Part shown: one piece after another, positions 1 through 11,591 of the stretch
How positions within the stretch are numbered: the first letter of the stretch is position 1
How the letters are laid out: each line of letters begins with the position of its first letter
From: Purpureocillium takamizusanense
Taxonomy: Eukaryota; Ascomycota; Sordariomycetes; Hypocreales; Ophiocordycipitaceae
DNA length: 64,000 nt
Direction of reading: 5' to 3'
Assembly: GCF_022605165.1 (NCBI RefSeq)
Contig: NC_063069.1
Coordinates: 5,580,001-5,644,000, forward strand
Translations under genes and position numbers: made by a program
Notes under the pieces: model-generated
The model's database searches: none
What the model was told of the DNA's origin: nothing
The model's input: only the letters and a program-made list of their open reading frames with translations

Positions 1-69
1 CTATATCGGGGACAGACGGATGGAGGGGGAAGCGAGTCAACAAGTAAAAGGGCGGACGGACGGACGGAC
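1..69 (-). other. Intron 1 of the left-edge gene
   Basis: On the minus strand it starts GTCCGTCCGTCC and ends ATATAG exactly at base 1. A TTGACTC branch-like motif lies about 30 bases before the end. The donor lies in a (GGAC)n tract. The next exon begins outside the window. Confidence 0.55.
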
Positions 70-321
70 CTCGGGCTGGAAGCTGATAAACGGCGCGAGC
101 TTGCACTCGTACGCGCGAAACAGGTTGCCCAGCTCAACGGGCCGCCCGTCGTAGGCGACGGACAGCGAGGTGCCGGGCGTGAAGTCGGCGGGGATGAAGC
201 CCGAGGCGCGGCCGGGGACGAGACCGGCGCCGAGGAGCGACGCGGCGAGCAGCGGCCGCCGGGAGACGCTCGCGTTATCGTCGTCGCCGGAGGGGTTATT
301 GCCGGTGGTGGTGGTGGACAT
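70..321 (-). CDS. Probable secreted PEBP-like protein, first exon (partial)
   Basis: This is an 84-residue first exon from the ATG at 321, interrupted by an intron whose acceptor is at the window edge. A hydrophobic stretch at residues 23-39 (LLAASLLGAG) looks like a signal peptide. Next comes PADFTPG, an L-V-YDG segment, GNLFRA and AP-ISF. That spacing resembles the N-terminal strands of fungal phosphatidylethanolamine-binding proteins (the carboxypeptidase Y inhibitor Tfs1/YbhB type). The diagnostic DPDAP and GxHR motifs would lie beyond the edge, so the assignment rests on a weak N-terminal match. The donor GTCCGT at 69 follows a whole codon (phase 0). The intron runs to base 1, which completes a TAG acceptor. 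The exact protein family is therefore tentative, but a spliced secreted protein is well supported. Confidence 0.5.
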
Positions 322-1308
322 GGCTGGGCTGGGTCGGGGTGAACTTATGAGCTGAACTGGATGAGGTGGGGCGTTTGTTTCCCTTGGGAACGGGCGTATC
401 TCGGAGACGATGCGTCGTGTGCACCTGTCTGTCGTTGAGTCGTGGTCTTTCGTGGATGGAAGGAGGCAGGCACCGCGTCGTCTGCGAGTGAAGCTGAGGC
501 CGTCGTCACCGGCCTGGGGTCGTTCGTTCGTGAGGTGACGTGCGTGGAGGCGCGCGCGGCGAGCTTGTTCACTTGGCGACGTGAGGGCTCATGTGTGAGT
601 GGTGGAAGAATTCGCGGCACGCTGTGAGCTGGATCGTGGTGAGCTAGCTGGTCAGGCAGGCGTCAAGCTTTGTCGGCGGTCGAGCTGTGAGGACGGCTTG
701 ACGTGTTCAGCCATGTTTCGTTGTTTACTGCATGTCCTTCTTTTTGCGGACCTCGTAGGCATCTCTTATAGTCCTCAATAGCAAAGGGGGAATGACTCTG
801 GGGTATGTCCTTTGACCGATGAGATTTGATGTCGAAACGTGGGCTATGGCAACACAGCTTAACCAGATTATGACAGATGACAGTTGGAAGCCTACTACTA
901 ATCACTGAATCACTTCGTATAATAGTAGCTACGCAGTCAGTATAGGGATTTCCATCCCGCAGCGTACATGAAGTTACCTCTCATTCCGTGCTGAAATAAA
1001 GATGGCCCCCGGAGGTGTAGGGTAGCGGCTCCGGGCCGGCCGGACGTGTGGACCGCGACCGGACCCGGGCTGTCCGACTTGCGCGTTTTGGAAGCACGAG
1101 AGAGTGCCGCTCGCTTTGCATGAACAGGAGAATGAACCCTATAGACCTGTCTACAAGGACGACATATAATGCTCATTACGCAGCGTTCAGGCCACCGAAC
1201 CAGAAAACCGTCCCATGGCACCCGACTCCTCCGCAAGGACACGCCCATCGGTCCAGGCTCCCGCCGCCATGGGACGTTACCCAGCAGCCTCGCTTGAACC
1301 ACCGACCA
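322..1308. other. Intergenic: promoter of left-edge gene and 3' side of permease
   Basis: This 987-bp stretch holds no ORF with recognisable protein similarity. It contains one copy of the recurrent 8-mer ACTTCGTA (912-919). The start of the left-edge gene (321) and the stop of the permease (1309) face it. Confidence 0.6.
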
Positions 1309-3259
1309 TCACCAGATACGCTCCCAGCACCGCCGGAAAAAGGGCATCCCCGCCAGGTGGGCGCGCCAGTTCTCGTCCAGGCCGCCCTCCTCCCACACCC
1401 TGCTCTCGGCGTCGATCTCGGCCTTGCCGGAGATGAGGTCGGCCTCGCGCGGGCGCACCAGGCGCGTGCGGCGATAGACCTTCCAGAAGGCGAAGAGCGC
1501 CGCGCTGTACGGCAGGCAAAAGTAGCTGGTGATGAAGCCCTGCGTCTTGAAGGGGTTCAGGGAGTCGAAGCCCACGAAGAGCAGCGCCGAGCAGCCGAGG
1601 AACAGGGCGCCGCACGCGGGCCAGGGGCCCCAGGGCGCGATGTAGGGGAGCCGCGACTCGTGCGCCGGGTGCAGGACGCCGTCGGGGACGTCGTCGCCGG
1701 CCTGGGCCTTGCGCGCGCGGAACCACCCCAGGTAGACGACGAGCATGGCCGTGTAGGTGGCGATGAGGCCCGTGGTGGTGAGGTCGACGAACCAGAAGAA
1801 GACGGTGGCGGCCGATGTTGACGACACGAGGAAGGTGATGCAGCTGATGAGCGTGACGGCCATGACGCAGTAGACAGGGACGCCCGAGGAGTTGCAGCGC
1901 ATGAAGATTCGCGGGGCCTGGCCATCTGCAAGCGAGTGCATATGTGATAGCAGCGTGTCAGCGAACAATTCGTTACACGAAAAGACTCTCCACGGAGAAA
2001 AGAACAAAAATCCAACAACAAATGGACCGCAACGTACCCCTGGCGAGCCCGTACAGAGTCCGCGACGAGGCGTAGAGGTAGGCATTGCCGCACGACCAGC
2101 CCGAGAGCAGGATAAACGCGTTGATCATGTCGGGCAGGCCGGTTATGCCCAGGTTCTTGATGCCAATGACCCAAGGCGAGGCCCCGGCACCGGTGCCGAC
2201 GCCGCTGTCGAGGGCGCCGATGAGGTTCTTATCGCGGGCTTCACAGATGATGCCGACGGCGAGGACGCCGATGATGTAGAAGGCAGCGAGGCGGTAGAAG
2301 ATGAGGCGGGCCATGCGGGGGATGGTGCGGCGCGGGTTCTGGATCTCGCCCGCGGCCAGGGCCATCATGTCGGGCCCGTTGACGGAGAAGCACGCGTAGG
2401 TGATGGCCTTGAGGACGCCGAGGAAGCGGCCGAGCGACTCGGGCTCGTGGACCTGGTACGTCAGCATGGCGTGCCCGCCGTTCCAGTTGCGGAAGCCGTA
2501 GGCGTCGTGCCGCGGGTTGCCGCCGCACATGGTGACGATGGTGAGGGAGACGAGGAAGACGATGAGGAGGAGCTTGGTGGACGCCATGAAGAATTCGGTC
2601 TCGCCGAACCACCTGTCGAGGGGTTTGAGAGAAGTCTTGTCAGCCAGAGCAGGGAATGGACGAGAGATACAAGGACAACAACAACAACAACAACAACAAC
2701 ATGGCACGTACTTGACAGCCACCACGTTGAGCAGCACGCACACCACCATGGCCATGGCGATCCACGCCGCGGGGTTCACGTCCTGGATCCAAAACTGCAT
2801 CACCGTGGCGACGGCGCTGTACTCGACGCACACGAGCATGACGCACGTGTAAAAGTAGGTCCAGCCCATGGCGAAGCCCATGGCCGGGTCGACGAAGCGG
2901 CTCGCCAGCTCGAAGATGGAGCCCCGAATGGGCAGGTAGGCGACCATCTCGGCGACGGCCAGGTTGCACGGCCACACAAAGGCGACGCTCCAGATGACGA
3001 AGCCCAGGACGAGGCTCGCCGGTCCCGCCTTGGACAGCACCCCGCCGATGCCCGCGAAGAGGCCCGTCCCGATGGCGCCCCCGAGCGTCATGAGCTGCAC
3101 GTGCCGCGGCGTGAGGCCGCGCTTCGTCTGCCCGTACTCGGCGTAGGGCGAGAGCGCTTCCTTGGCGACTGAGGCGTCGTCCTCGCGGGTGGCGACGGCC
3201 GCGATGCCATTGTCCGTGGCCGTGGAGAAGCCGACGGATGCCTCCTCCTTGGAGACCAT
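1309..3259 (-). CDS. Fungal amino-acid permease (AAT/APC family)
   Basis: A plasma-membrane amino-acid:proton symporter of the yeast-type AAT family. There are three exons, 3259-2712, 2612-2038 and 1925-1309, giving 579 residues, which is normal for the family (~520-600). The first membrane helix carries the family motif GGAIGTGLF, shortly after the cytosolic LTPRHVQ segment. The later helix pair reads ACFSVNGPDMMALAAGE, and the conserved loop GLARDGQAP is restored precisely by splicing out intron 2 (2037-1926, GTACGT...TGCAG). Intron 1 (2711-2613, GTACGT...CGACAG) restores VKWFGETEF and contains a (GTT)n microsatellite that unspliced reads as polycysteine. About 12 helices are visible. The substrate cannot be told from sequence. 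The start is the first ATG before the acidic N-tail. Confidence 0.9.
2613..2711 (-). other. Permease intron 1 with (GTT)n microsatellite
   Basis: A 99-bp intron from GTACGT to CGACAG. It holds about eight GTT/AAC units (around 2677-2702 on the plus strand) and a CTGAC branch motif just upstream of the acceptor. Confidence 0.8.
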
Positions 3260-6200
3260 GGCGGCGGGGAGTCAGGGGCCAGTCAAGTAAGTCCTGCCTG
3301 CAAGAGAGTTGTGTGTGTCGACCGTAGCCCCCAACGTGTCGTGCCACGCGAGCAGTCAACTAACTTGGTTTAAAGGTCGGTCTTCTAAACCATGAAGCAA
3401 GAGACCGAGAGACCGGGAGACCGAGAGAGAGAGGAGGGGAGAGAGAGAGAGAGATAGACTCCTCGGATGAGGCGTCTGACGCATGTGAGACAGGCAGGGC
3501 CTCTGGACAGCCTTATTATAAACGGCACTGAGAAACTTGGCTGTTGGTTCGACCCCACGCGAGCGAGGAGCCTCAGCCCGCAGCAGTACCGCTAACAGCC
3601 CAGATCTGACCGTTGGTCCAGAGCCCGCACGCGCGCGGGGGTCTGCACAGGGCTGGTGTTACACGACATGGGAGCTCCCCCGCAGTCCGACTTATCTTGT
3701 GCCAGCCCCACGTATGTACAGACTGCTTGATATACTGATGGTGGTGTCGGCGACGCGCCCCTCTCTGTCATGTTGCGCCACATCACCGGCCTGTGTTCTA
3801 CAACCAACCACGTTGGAACATCAGTCGCTGCTCGGCTACGCCGAATGCTCAAGACCAACGATCACAGCAACTGCTCTGAGATCCGACTGTACCACCGCCC
3901 CTGACTGGGCAGCCGAACAGGTCACGCATGAGAGCCCAGCGGGCCTGGACTCGATACATGTATCCGTGCCCGCGCGCATGCGTATTGCTTGTGCCCAAAC
4001 TACCCCCGGAATGGTATGACTCCTGAATCACTCTTAGATTCTTGTCTAACGACGACTCCCGGGACTAATAGTTGTACTCTTGAAACGAACAATGAAGTGT
4101 CCGTTATAGACATACTCTGAAGCTTGATAAACGTTGTTCACCTATATACCTGATCCACGGCTCTTCCAGCGGGCAGGATACGTCAAGGTGATGCGTGGGG
4201 AGCCGTAGTAGACAGCTGGGAGCTGAGCCTTAGCGGCGGCACGGCCCAGATGGGGGCCTATGCGCCGTCCTCGATGTCTTCGTTGTCATCGACAACACAC
4301 GGATAATGAATGGGGACGCGGAGAAGCGGGGGAGCGGGGGAAGTGGGCCAGCCGAAGGGGAGGAGGAGAACGAGAAGGCGGAGTAGGAGCAAGAGGAGGA
4401 AGAGGATGGGGACTAATGGTGAGCGCACATGAATGGTCAATGGGTTCCGACGATAGTTTCAGAGAGCCGACCCAACGCGCGTGGGAGTCGGAACAGAGTC
4501 AATAGTGAAGCACATGACATCACCGACCGCAGCGGAGAGCCCACCTCCAGACGATATATAAACAAGCACGACGGGCGGCTTCGCTTTTCCTTAGCTTCCC
4601 TTTCCTTCCACACGTACAAAGTACGTAACACTACCTGCAGAACTGCGATCATGTGTGCGAAAGACTGAAGGGAGCGCGGGCCGAGCGACTTGACGAGACG
4701 ACCGAGCGCGCTGTGTGCAGGAACGGGTTGGTGCGTCGACGACGGAACTCCCTCGCGGAAGAAAAGTCAAGAGCACGCAATTAAATGAGGGGTTGAGGAG
4801 TTCCGGTGGTGAGGGAGTTCCGTACCGGAGAGGGGGGAAGGGGAGGGAGGGAGAGGGAGTTGTTGTCGGCACTGGTAGCCTCGGTGGATTGTTCTCGGTA
4901 CTCGCACGTAGTCCCGGTGGTGCATTTTCGGTACCCGCAGCAGCCCGCTCTCGGTGGATGGATGAGCCTAGTAAAGACCCGAATGGGATGGAGCTAGAAA
5001 TAAAAAGGAACCGGGTTCTTGGATGGCCGTTGGTCAAGAGCCGAGCGCACGCGGGGAGGGGTGGACTATTGACCAACAGCCACTCCGGATGTTACGAGGT
5101 GTAGTTGGAGCTAGGTTGGGTTGCTGTGCCTTGCCTGGCACTATCCCCACCCATGTTCACGTACAACCCAGACGTGATATAAAATGGACTTATCAAGCAT
5201 CGAGACTTACGGTGGATGCGTCGAGGAACCAGGTCTCTAATCGCCTTGCATCACAAGACCACATATACCACGGCTTACTCACAATCCCCTCGCCAAAAAA
5301 GTCGTCTGATCGAGCCCCCCCCCTTCCCCCCCCAACAATCTCGGCAACCCAGCTCGGCCGACAGAGCCATCAGTTCCGCCGCCGCTGCCGTCGTCCTCGG
5401 GAGGTATTTCCCCTCCCCCTCCCTTTTCCTCGGAGAACAGCTGTCTGGTCGTGTGCCCCCTCCGTCCAAATCGGTGCGCACGTGGCGTGAGGACAGCGGG
5501 TCCGCCACCAACGAGGCCGGACGTCCAGCACCGGCGGGGAGGCGGAGGTTTACTATATGAGAGGCTTTGCTAGATGGGAACCGCTAAAAGTACAGTAGAT
5601 GGAGGGATGTAGTAGTTATTACAGTAGTAGCCATGTACGTAAGCGGCAGATCATCAAAATGGACGCGGCAAAGGAAGACACGTGGCCCTGGGTGAACAGT
5701 CTTAAACCAGTTAGGGTCTTGATCATTGATCATGGAGTTTGTCACATCGCGCGCGCAGGTAACAGATAGAAATAGCGACCTCATATAATATCTTATAACT
5801 ACCTAGTCACGGCGACGCAGGCACGACCTCTGCTTCTTCTTCTTCTTCTTCTTGTGCCCTCATGTGCATGGCCCATGCTGATGTAGCCAGCTGTCCCAGC
5901 ATGCATGTGACCCCATCACATCATCGTCATGAGCCCGACTCCATCCACGCAAGACCACGTACGGGTGGAACAAGCTCCGTCGCGTCTCGACGGCAGGTAC
6001 GCAACACAGACGCACGACCGCCCCTGCGGCTGAGTGCCCGCGCTCATCGACATGGCCGGCCGAGAGTAGTCAGTATACGTGTCTACGGTACAGTATATAG
6101 CGCGCGTCCAGCCGGCTCATACGCACGGGCTGCTTCACGACGCGGGCTCCGCGACAGCGAGGATCACCCTTAAGGGGGTCGCTGTTGCTGCCCAACTAGG

Positions 6201-6477
6201 ACTGTGAGTCGGGCCCCGAGTTCCACGGAGCCCCAAAACTGGACATTGGTTGTCCTGACATCAGGCGAGGGGCCATCATCAGTCACCAGGGGTGGTTGAG
6301 TTGGGACCACCACTTCTCATCAAAAGGTCGAGTAGTATGGTGACAGTGCCTGGTCGCGAGCAAGAACCGACAAGGCCTTCGTTGCTAGCATCGTGTACAC
6401 TGAACTTGGTTGTATAAACATGCGCACCACGGACCGCGCCGGGCGTGCTACGGACATCCCAGGCGCGCAACTGCACC
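3260..6477. other. Intergenic, 3.2 kb, no gene recognised
   Basis: It lies between the permease start and the phospholipase C stop. It contains a GA-rich tract (about 3409-3455), a C-rich tract (about 5312-5333) and a (TTC)n tract (about 5832-5853). Small ORFs here show no codon bias or motif worth calling. A GGTTCGACCCC string at about 3545 resembles a tRNA B box but no cloverleaf could be built around it. Confidence 0.5.
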
Positions 6478-8235
6478 TCAGACCTCCTCCACCTCAAACC
6501 TGATGAGAACCGTACACTTTGTCTCGCCGCCCTTCATGTCCATCATGCGTATAAAGCTCCAGCCGGGCACCGTGTACTCGAGCCGCACCGCTGCGACCGC
6601 AAACATGGGGTTCCGTGCCCACGCGTCGTCACTTTTGATGAGCATCCGCAGAAACACCAGCTCGTTGTCCTCGTACGTCCACTCGAGCGTCTCGTGCCAG
6701 ATGGGGTCCGTCGCGGGCGGGTTGCTGTCGCCTCGGTGCAGGATGCCGAGCTTGTGGTGCTTGTACGGCGACGTCTTGCGCTTGTTCGTCTCGCCATCAA
6801 TCCTGCACGGGCTGTACAGATTACACGTGAGGTAGGGCTTGATGGAGTCGGCCTCGCGATCCTCGTGCAGCGGAATGTCGGTCGCGCCGGCCACGTGTAG
6901 GCGAAGCCTCTTGTTGCGGCCGGTGCCGATGACGCCGGTGCCGCCCGCCCGCAGCGCCGCCGGCTTGAGGACGTAGCCCTCGGAGCCGCTGAAGAGGGCG
7001 TCGTTGAGCTGATTGCTCGTCCCAAACGTCTGCCAGTTGAGGGCGCAGATCTGGGCACCGAGCCCCCAAAAGGCGACGGGCTTCAGGTTGGACGAGCCGA
7101 TGCGCGTGCCTTTGGGATACACGCGCATGAGGTGCTGCGCGTTGTGGATGGCAATGGCGGCCGCGTTGGCGGGGAGATGCTTGGCCAGGCCAGACTCGGA
7201 TACGTTGATGAGGTGGTGATGCGGTCCGTTGACGAGCTGGCCGGGATCGTACCACGAGTTGTCGCTCGGCTTAACCGACTGCGCGTACACGCCAAGCTCG
7301 GCCAGTTCCGGGATGATGATGCTGGCGGCCGCCTCCTTCTCCTTACTGCTGGCCTTGTACTCGTTGTGAGCCCTCTTCTCGTCTTCGTCGTCCGACTCGG
7401 AGCTAGACGGGCTGTCGTCGCTGTCGTCGACCTCGCCCGGGATGTGGTGCTCGACGATGACGGCAATGCGAGGGCCGAGTTCCTGCAGTGAGACGTGCTC
7501 ACCGGAGCCCTCTTGCTCGCGATGGCCAGTTTCACGCACCGCCTCGCTCAGCAGGCGTTGGCCAAACACCTCCTTCATGATCTGCACCAGGCGGAGCTGC
7601 CCATGCTCACCGCAGTGGTTCTCCAGCGATAGCAGAACGGGCGCGACGGCGTAGGTCGGGTCGCTCGCGGCCAGAGCCGTCTCCTCGTCAAAGACGTTGC
7701 GGATTGTCTCGCAGACGGCGCGGAACGGAATGTGCGAGACGAGGGTGTATCCGTGGGTGACCTTGGGCTCGTCCTCATCGGCGCTGTTGTCCCAGGCGTC
7801 AATTTCGACGCATCGGGAGCCCGTCTTGAGGGCCGTCTCGTAGGCCGACGCCGATGAGGTGCCATAGAGCTGATGGGCAATGAGATAGGTGTTGTGGCTG
7901 GAGCTGATAAAGTACTCTGGCAGAGGGTGGGAGCGGTCGAGTAGGGCCTTGGGCGCGTCAAACGAGGTGTGGCTCAGCAGCTTGCGCACGGCGTCGCTCT
8001 GCAGCTCCGTGTCCAGGGCCGCGTCCCGCTCGGCGATGACGCCCTCTTTGGCGAGGAAGATCCTGAGCGCGCGGCTCACCCTCAGCTGCTCCTTGGCATG
8101 GTCGGTCTTGCGGTTATGGCGGCCGCCTCCTCCCACGCTGTCCATGTCAATCTGTCCGCCCTCGTCGTCATCGTCGCGGCCCTGTTTGCCAAAGGGTTTG
8201 AGGCCGGCGAGGCGTGCGGCGATGTGGTCCGTCAT
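6478..8235 (-). CDS. Phosphoinositide-specific phospholipase C (delta-like)
   Basis: This enzyme hydrolyses PI(4,5)P2 to diacylglycerol and IP3 with Ca2+. It is a single exon of 585 residues from the ATG at 8235 (MTDHIAARL). A longer in-frame extension to 8406 begins with a non-ATG codon and was not used. The X box covers about 106-262, with catalytic His114 (SSSHNTYL) and His161 (HGYTL) and Ca2+ ligands Asn115, Glu144, Asp146 (VEIDAWD) and Glu206 (LSLENHC). An acidic, Ser-rich linker (about 268-305) separates it from the Y box (about 309-427), which has GSSNLKP, FWGLGAQ and ALNWQTFG. A C2 domain covers about 443-583. The N-terminal part is a short EF-like helical region without clear EF loops, and there is no PH domain. 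All active-site residues are present, so it should be active at membranes. Confidence 0.93.
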   Translation of the reverse strand: MTDHIAARLAGLKPFGKQGRDDDDEGGQIDMDSVGGGGRHNRKTDHAKEQLRVSRALRIFLAKEGVIAERDAALDTELQSDAVRKLLSHTSFDAPKALLDRSHPLPEYFISSSHNTYLIAHQLYGTSSASAYETALKTGSRCVEIDAWDNSADEDEPKVTHGYTLVSHIPFRAVCETIRNVFDEETALAASDPTYAVAPVLLSLENHCGEHGQLRLVQIMKEVFGQRLLSEAVRETGHREQEGSGEHVSLQELGPRIAVIVEHHIPGEVDDSDDSPSSSESDDEDEKRAHNEYKASSKEKEAAASIIIPELAELGVYAQSVKPSDNSWYDPGQLVNGPHHHLINVSESGLAKHLPANAAAIAIHNAQHLMRVYPKGTRIGSSNLKPVAFWGLGAQICALNWQTFGTSNQLNDALFSGSEGYVLKPAALRAGGTGVIGTGRNKRLRLHVAGATDIPLHEDREADSIKPYLTCNLYSPCRIDGETNKRKTSPYKHHKLGILHRGDSNPPATDPIWHETLEWTYEDNELVFLRMLIKSDDAWARNPMFAVAAVRLEYTVPGWSFIRMMDMKGGETKCTVLIRFEVEEV

Positions 8236-8880
8236 GGCGACGGGCGAGGCGGGGACGCGCTGGGTGAGATGGATGTTTAGGTGAGGGGAAGCTAAGTAAG
8301 ATTCAGGTCGATGGGCCGAGCTTTGAGAGCGCGTTGCGATCCATGCACAGCCACGATCGGCAAAGTTCCGCCAGAGGGCAGTGAGGGGGAGATTGGCCAG
8401 CGACACACTTCGATGATGAGCGGTTTGGCGTGAGCGATGGGACGGATTGAAAAATACTGGCTGGCTCGACCGGCGAACGGGGGCGCAATTGAGGCGAACG
8501 AGACAGTTGCGTCATGGGCGCCTTTGTTTCGACGGTGGGGTCGCGCGCGACCTTGTTGGAGGTTTATTAGTTAGTCGACGGCGGACCATCCCAAACCTAA
8601 TCTCGAGACAACGGGCGGATGGTGCCGCGGCGCTTGTTGTTGTTGGCGCCCACTCATCCACCCTTCTCTGCCCGCCCTCTATCAGCTGGGAGCGCCGAAC
8701 TGAGCGCGGTGGCGCAACCCAACGCACGCAGCGGACTAGTAGTCGTAGTTCAGTAGTAGTAGTCGTAGAAGTCGTAGTAGTTGGTGGTGGTGGTAGCGTC
8801 ATGGACGTGGGCTGACGGACGGAGGGTTCGGACGGCCATGCGCCGCCGTTGGAAGCGGCATCTCGACAGCATCATGGCCG
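8236..8880. other. Intergenic with AGT/GTA triplet tract
   Basis: This is promoter sequence of the phospholipase C gene and the 3' side of the DUF7730-like gene, both on the minus strand. An imperfect AGT/CGT triplet tract lies at about 8735-8796. No gene is seen. Confidence 0.55.
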
Positions 8881-10162
8881 TCACACGCCGTAAAACAGGA
8901 TCCAGTCCTCCATGCAAATCTCGGTCGGGCTCATGTACGGGAGCGCAATGTCCTTGTGGCCGTGCCGCACCCAGTAGCCCGCGCGGTGCGCGCAGCCGTC
9001 CAGCGGCCGCCAGTACCGCTCCAGACAGCCGCCGTAGCAGGCCTGCTCGACGACGGCGCCGGCCTCCTTTGCGCGCCGGCGCCGCGGGCCGTACATGGAG
9101 CTGGGGATGGCGATGGAGCAGTCGCGCACGTGCGGGCCTAGGCGCCGCACCATGCCGTCGAGCGGGCGCATGATGGCCTCCTCGGCCGTCTGGAAGGCCG
9201 CCTGCGTCGGGTTGGGCATGCCCCAGCGCTCGGGTCGCGGGTTGCGCCACTGCACCGTCAGGTGAAGGCTTTCGGCGCGCGGGAACATGCTGGGGACGCC
9301 GTCGAGGAACTGCGGGAACGTGAGGCTGCCGTACCGCGAGTCCAGCAGGGGCGGCGGGCAGTCCATCTCCCAGAGCAGCTCCGCGCTGGTGATGGTGAGG
9401 CGCCGCTGCGGCAGGAGGAACCGGTCAACGTGGCAGAGCAGCGCCTTGCTGGCCGTGTGGACGGTGTTGGTCGCGTAGAGCACCTCGATGCCCTCAATGT
9501 ACCTGGACTGCCGGGTCAGCAAGGCTGCTAGACAAGCATGGGTAGACACGCACGCACGCTTGACGACAGGTCAGCAGCCAGCCCATGGCACCGATGAAGC
9601 ACTTGGCCGGATACTCGCCCGGCCATAGCTGGCACATGCCCTTGCCGACGGCGCCAAAGCGGCACAGATCCTGCGACGGCTGCACGCGGTGTCCCGGGGG
9701 CCCAGGCGTAGGCGGGTTTCGATGGCACACGGAACCGTGCCACACCCACTGCTTGCCCGACTTGCCTCCCAGACGCGCCTCGTGGGACTCTTTGACGTCC
9801 CAGATGGGGATGCCGCAGTGCCCAACGTCACCGGTCGGGGACGGGCGTTCCGAGGCGGGCGCCTCGTAAAGCAGATCCATGTGCACCGTCTGGCCGCCAA
9901 ACGCCTCGATGAGGATCTGGCGGCGGACCTCGGGGGGCAGCTTCCGGAAGAAGGGGCTTTCGGCGACGGCAAACCCAGGGTGCGGGACGACGTCTTCGCA
10001 TGACGGCGTGGGCGTGATGGGGCGCGGCCGTTGGACAGGCAGGACGGGCAAGGCGGGCGGGTCATCGGTTGTCTTGCCACGCCGGCGGTTGATCCAGCGC
10101 GACGACGCAGCAAAGGGCGACTTGAGCATGCTGCTCAGGCGAGGAGAAGACGGCGTGGCCAT
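8881..10162 (-). CDS. DUF7730-like fungal protein of unknown function
   Basis: Two exons (10162-9558 and 9502-8881) give 408 residues. The intron 9557-9503 (GTGCGT...TCCAG, 55 bp, CTGAC branch site) is phase 2. Removing it creates LLTCRQAYIEGIEVLYATN, which matches the core of fungal DUF7730-type proteins (LL-CR-IY-EAI-VLY-TNTF). Before it comes SPFFRKLPPEVRRQIL, the F-box-like LP-E-R--IW start also typical of this group. The molecular function of the family is not known to me; an F-box or structural role is only inference. ATG 10162 (MATPSSP) was chosen because the codons upstream in frame look like leader sequence, although an earlier in-frame start at 10222 exists. The product is basic and Ser-rich at its N-terminus. 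Confidence 0.72.
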
Positions 10163-11591
10163 TTCGACGGACGACGTTGCAGGCAATGGTGGGCAACGGG
10201 CTGCAGGGCGGCAGGCAGTCAATCAGGGAGGCGTCTGGTTGGTCCCGTCTAGCTGTCGTGTCCGGTTGCTGCTATCGTCTCGTCTCGTCCGGTCTCGGGA
10301 GTCGTGGACGTCAGCCGCGGGGCAACAGGGAATGTTTTTGGTTAGCGAGGACGGCGCGGCATCGTGTCTGGACCGGCGGTGAGGGCGCTCCAAGTTTCTT
10401 GAGCCGAGGAGGTAGGTTGGATGAGCAAAGATGGAGCAGCACGGTCGCGGGCGCATGAGACGGCAGGTCCAGCAGGTTCATGGAAGTGGGATGGAGTGAC
10501 TGGATGAGGTGGACGCCGTAGCTTAGTAGACGCCCGCTGGCACGATCCAGCAGGGCATCGAGGGCCCAGCATAAGTTACGAAGTACGTCCCATCGCGGAG
10601 GCACCGAGCACTAACGGCGGGCGCAGCCTGCTGGTACCTACGCTAAGCCCTGGAGAAAAGCGGGACGGCTGCGGCGTCGTCCCCCTGTCGGGACTCTGGG
10701 GGCTGCCGAGTCTCAGCTGCGCCAGGGCCTGGGCCTGTGATACAGCGTCCTCCTGTCAATGCGGTCCTCACACCACCCCGAGGGAGGGAGCCTCAAGAGG
10801 GCGGGCGAGGGCGGGCATATATGCCGGACCCGTGGCTGCGAGATGATGCATCGATTGATCCGTGGATGCATCGGTGGACAGCATGGATGGGCTCATCAGG
10901 CCGTCCCAGCTTGTAGATTCCCTTCATAGGGCAAGTCCAACGAATAAGGAAGGTGTTCGGAGAGCCCGTCCGCCCGTGACACCTCAGGGGGCACTCAATC
11001 TCAGCGCATCTATCCAATGGATCGATCCATGCGTCTCGCTCCACCACTGAAGCCCTGCCCGGGGCTGCGCCGCAGCGGGAAACAGCGGGCACAGCGGGCG
11101 CCGCCGACGCCAGTAACTTGGCACGCTGCGACGTGCTGCAGTCTGGGGATGCTTCTGCAAGACGCCATTCGCCTGCGCGGCTCGGCAGGAGGGTTTCACC
11201 GCATGGCGATATTGATGAATAGCAGAAGCGCAGTTCGTCGTTGCCGCCTCAGCCATTAGCTACGGGTTTCCCCGATATACTCCAACAACAAGGAGCTTTT
11301 TGCTGGCGCGTTTCGACTCCTCCTCCAAGAGACAGGTCGGGTTTGGTGACGACGACATTTATGCATATGCATTCAGGGCAATGCCGGCCCTGGTTCCATG
11401 CAACGTCGGAGCAATCACATGATGTACGGTAATGGCATGGCATCGTCGGGAGGTTGATGGGCTGGGAACGTCCCCATGTATCATTTTCTTCAGTTGTAGC
11501 CAGCCTCGAGAAAAGACCAGCAGACCCAACTGCCCGGGTGGTCGTGGAGAGGTGGCTGCTGCCTCGTGTCCTGTAAAGCAAAGACGCGATA
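10163..11591. other. Intergenic, no gene recognised
   Basis: 1.4 kb between two minus-strand genes. It contains one TACGAAGTA element (10577-10585). Short ORFs on both strands have no recognisable similarity. Confidence 0.5.

Noticed and set aside
2640..2711. Polycysteine stretch in the permease frame
   Set aside because: It is a (GTT)n-bearing intron with clear splice signals; removing it restores the family sequence.
1892..3172. A 426-codon plus-strand ORF
   Set aside because: It is the antisense of the permease exons and introns; GC-rich third positions keep the opposite strand open. The product is low-complexity Asp/Gly/Arg.
8236..8406. 57-residue N-terminal extension of phospholipase C
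   Set aside because: The frame is open but begins with a non-ATG codon, and the extension has no family similarity.
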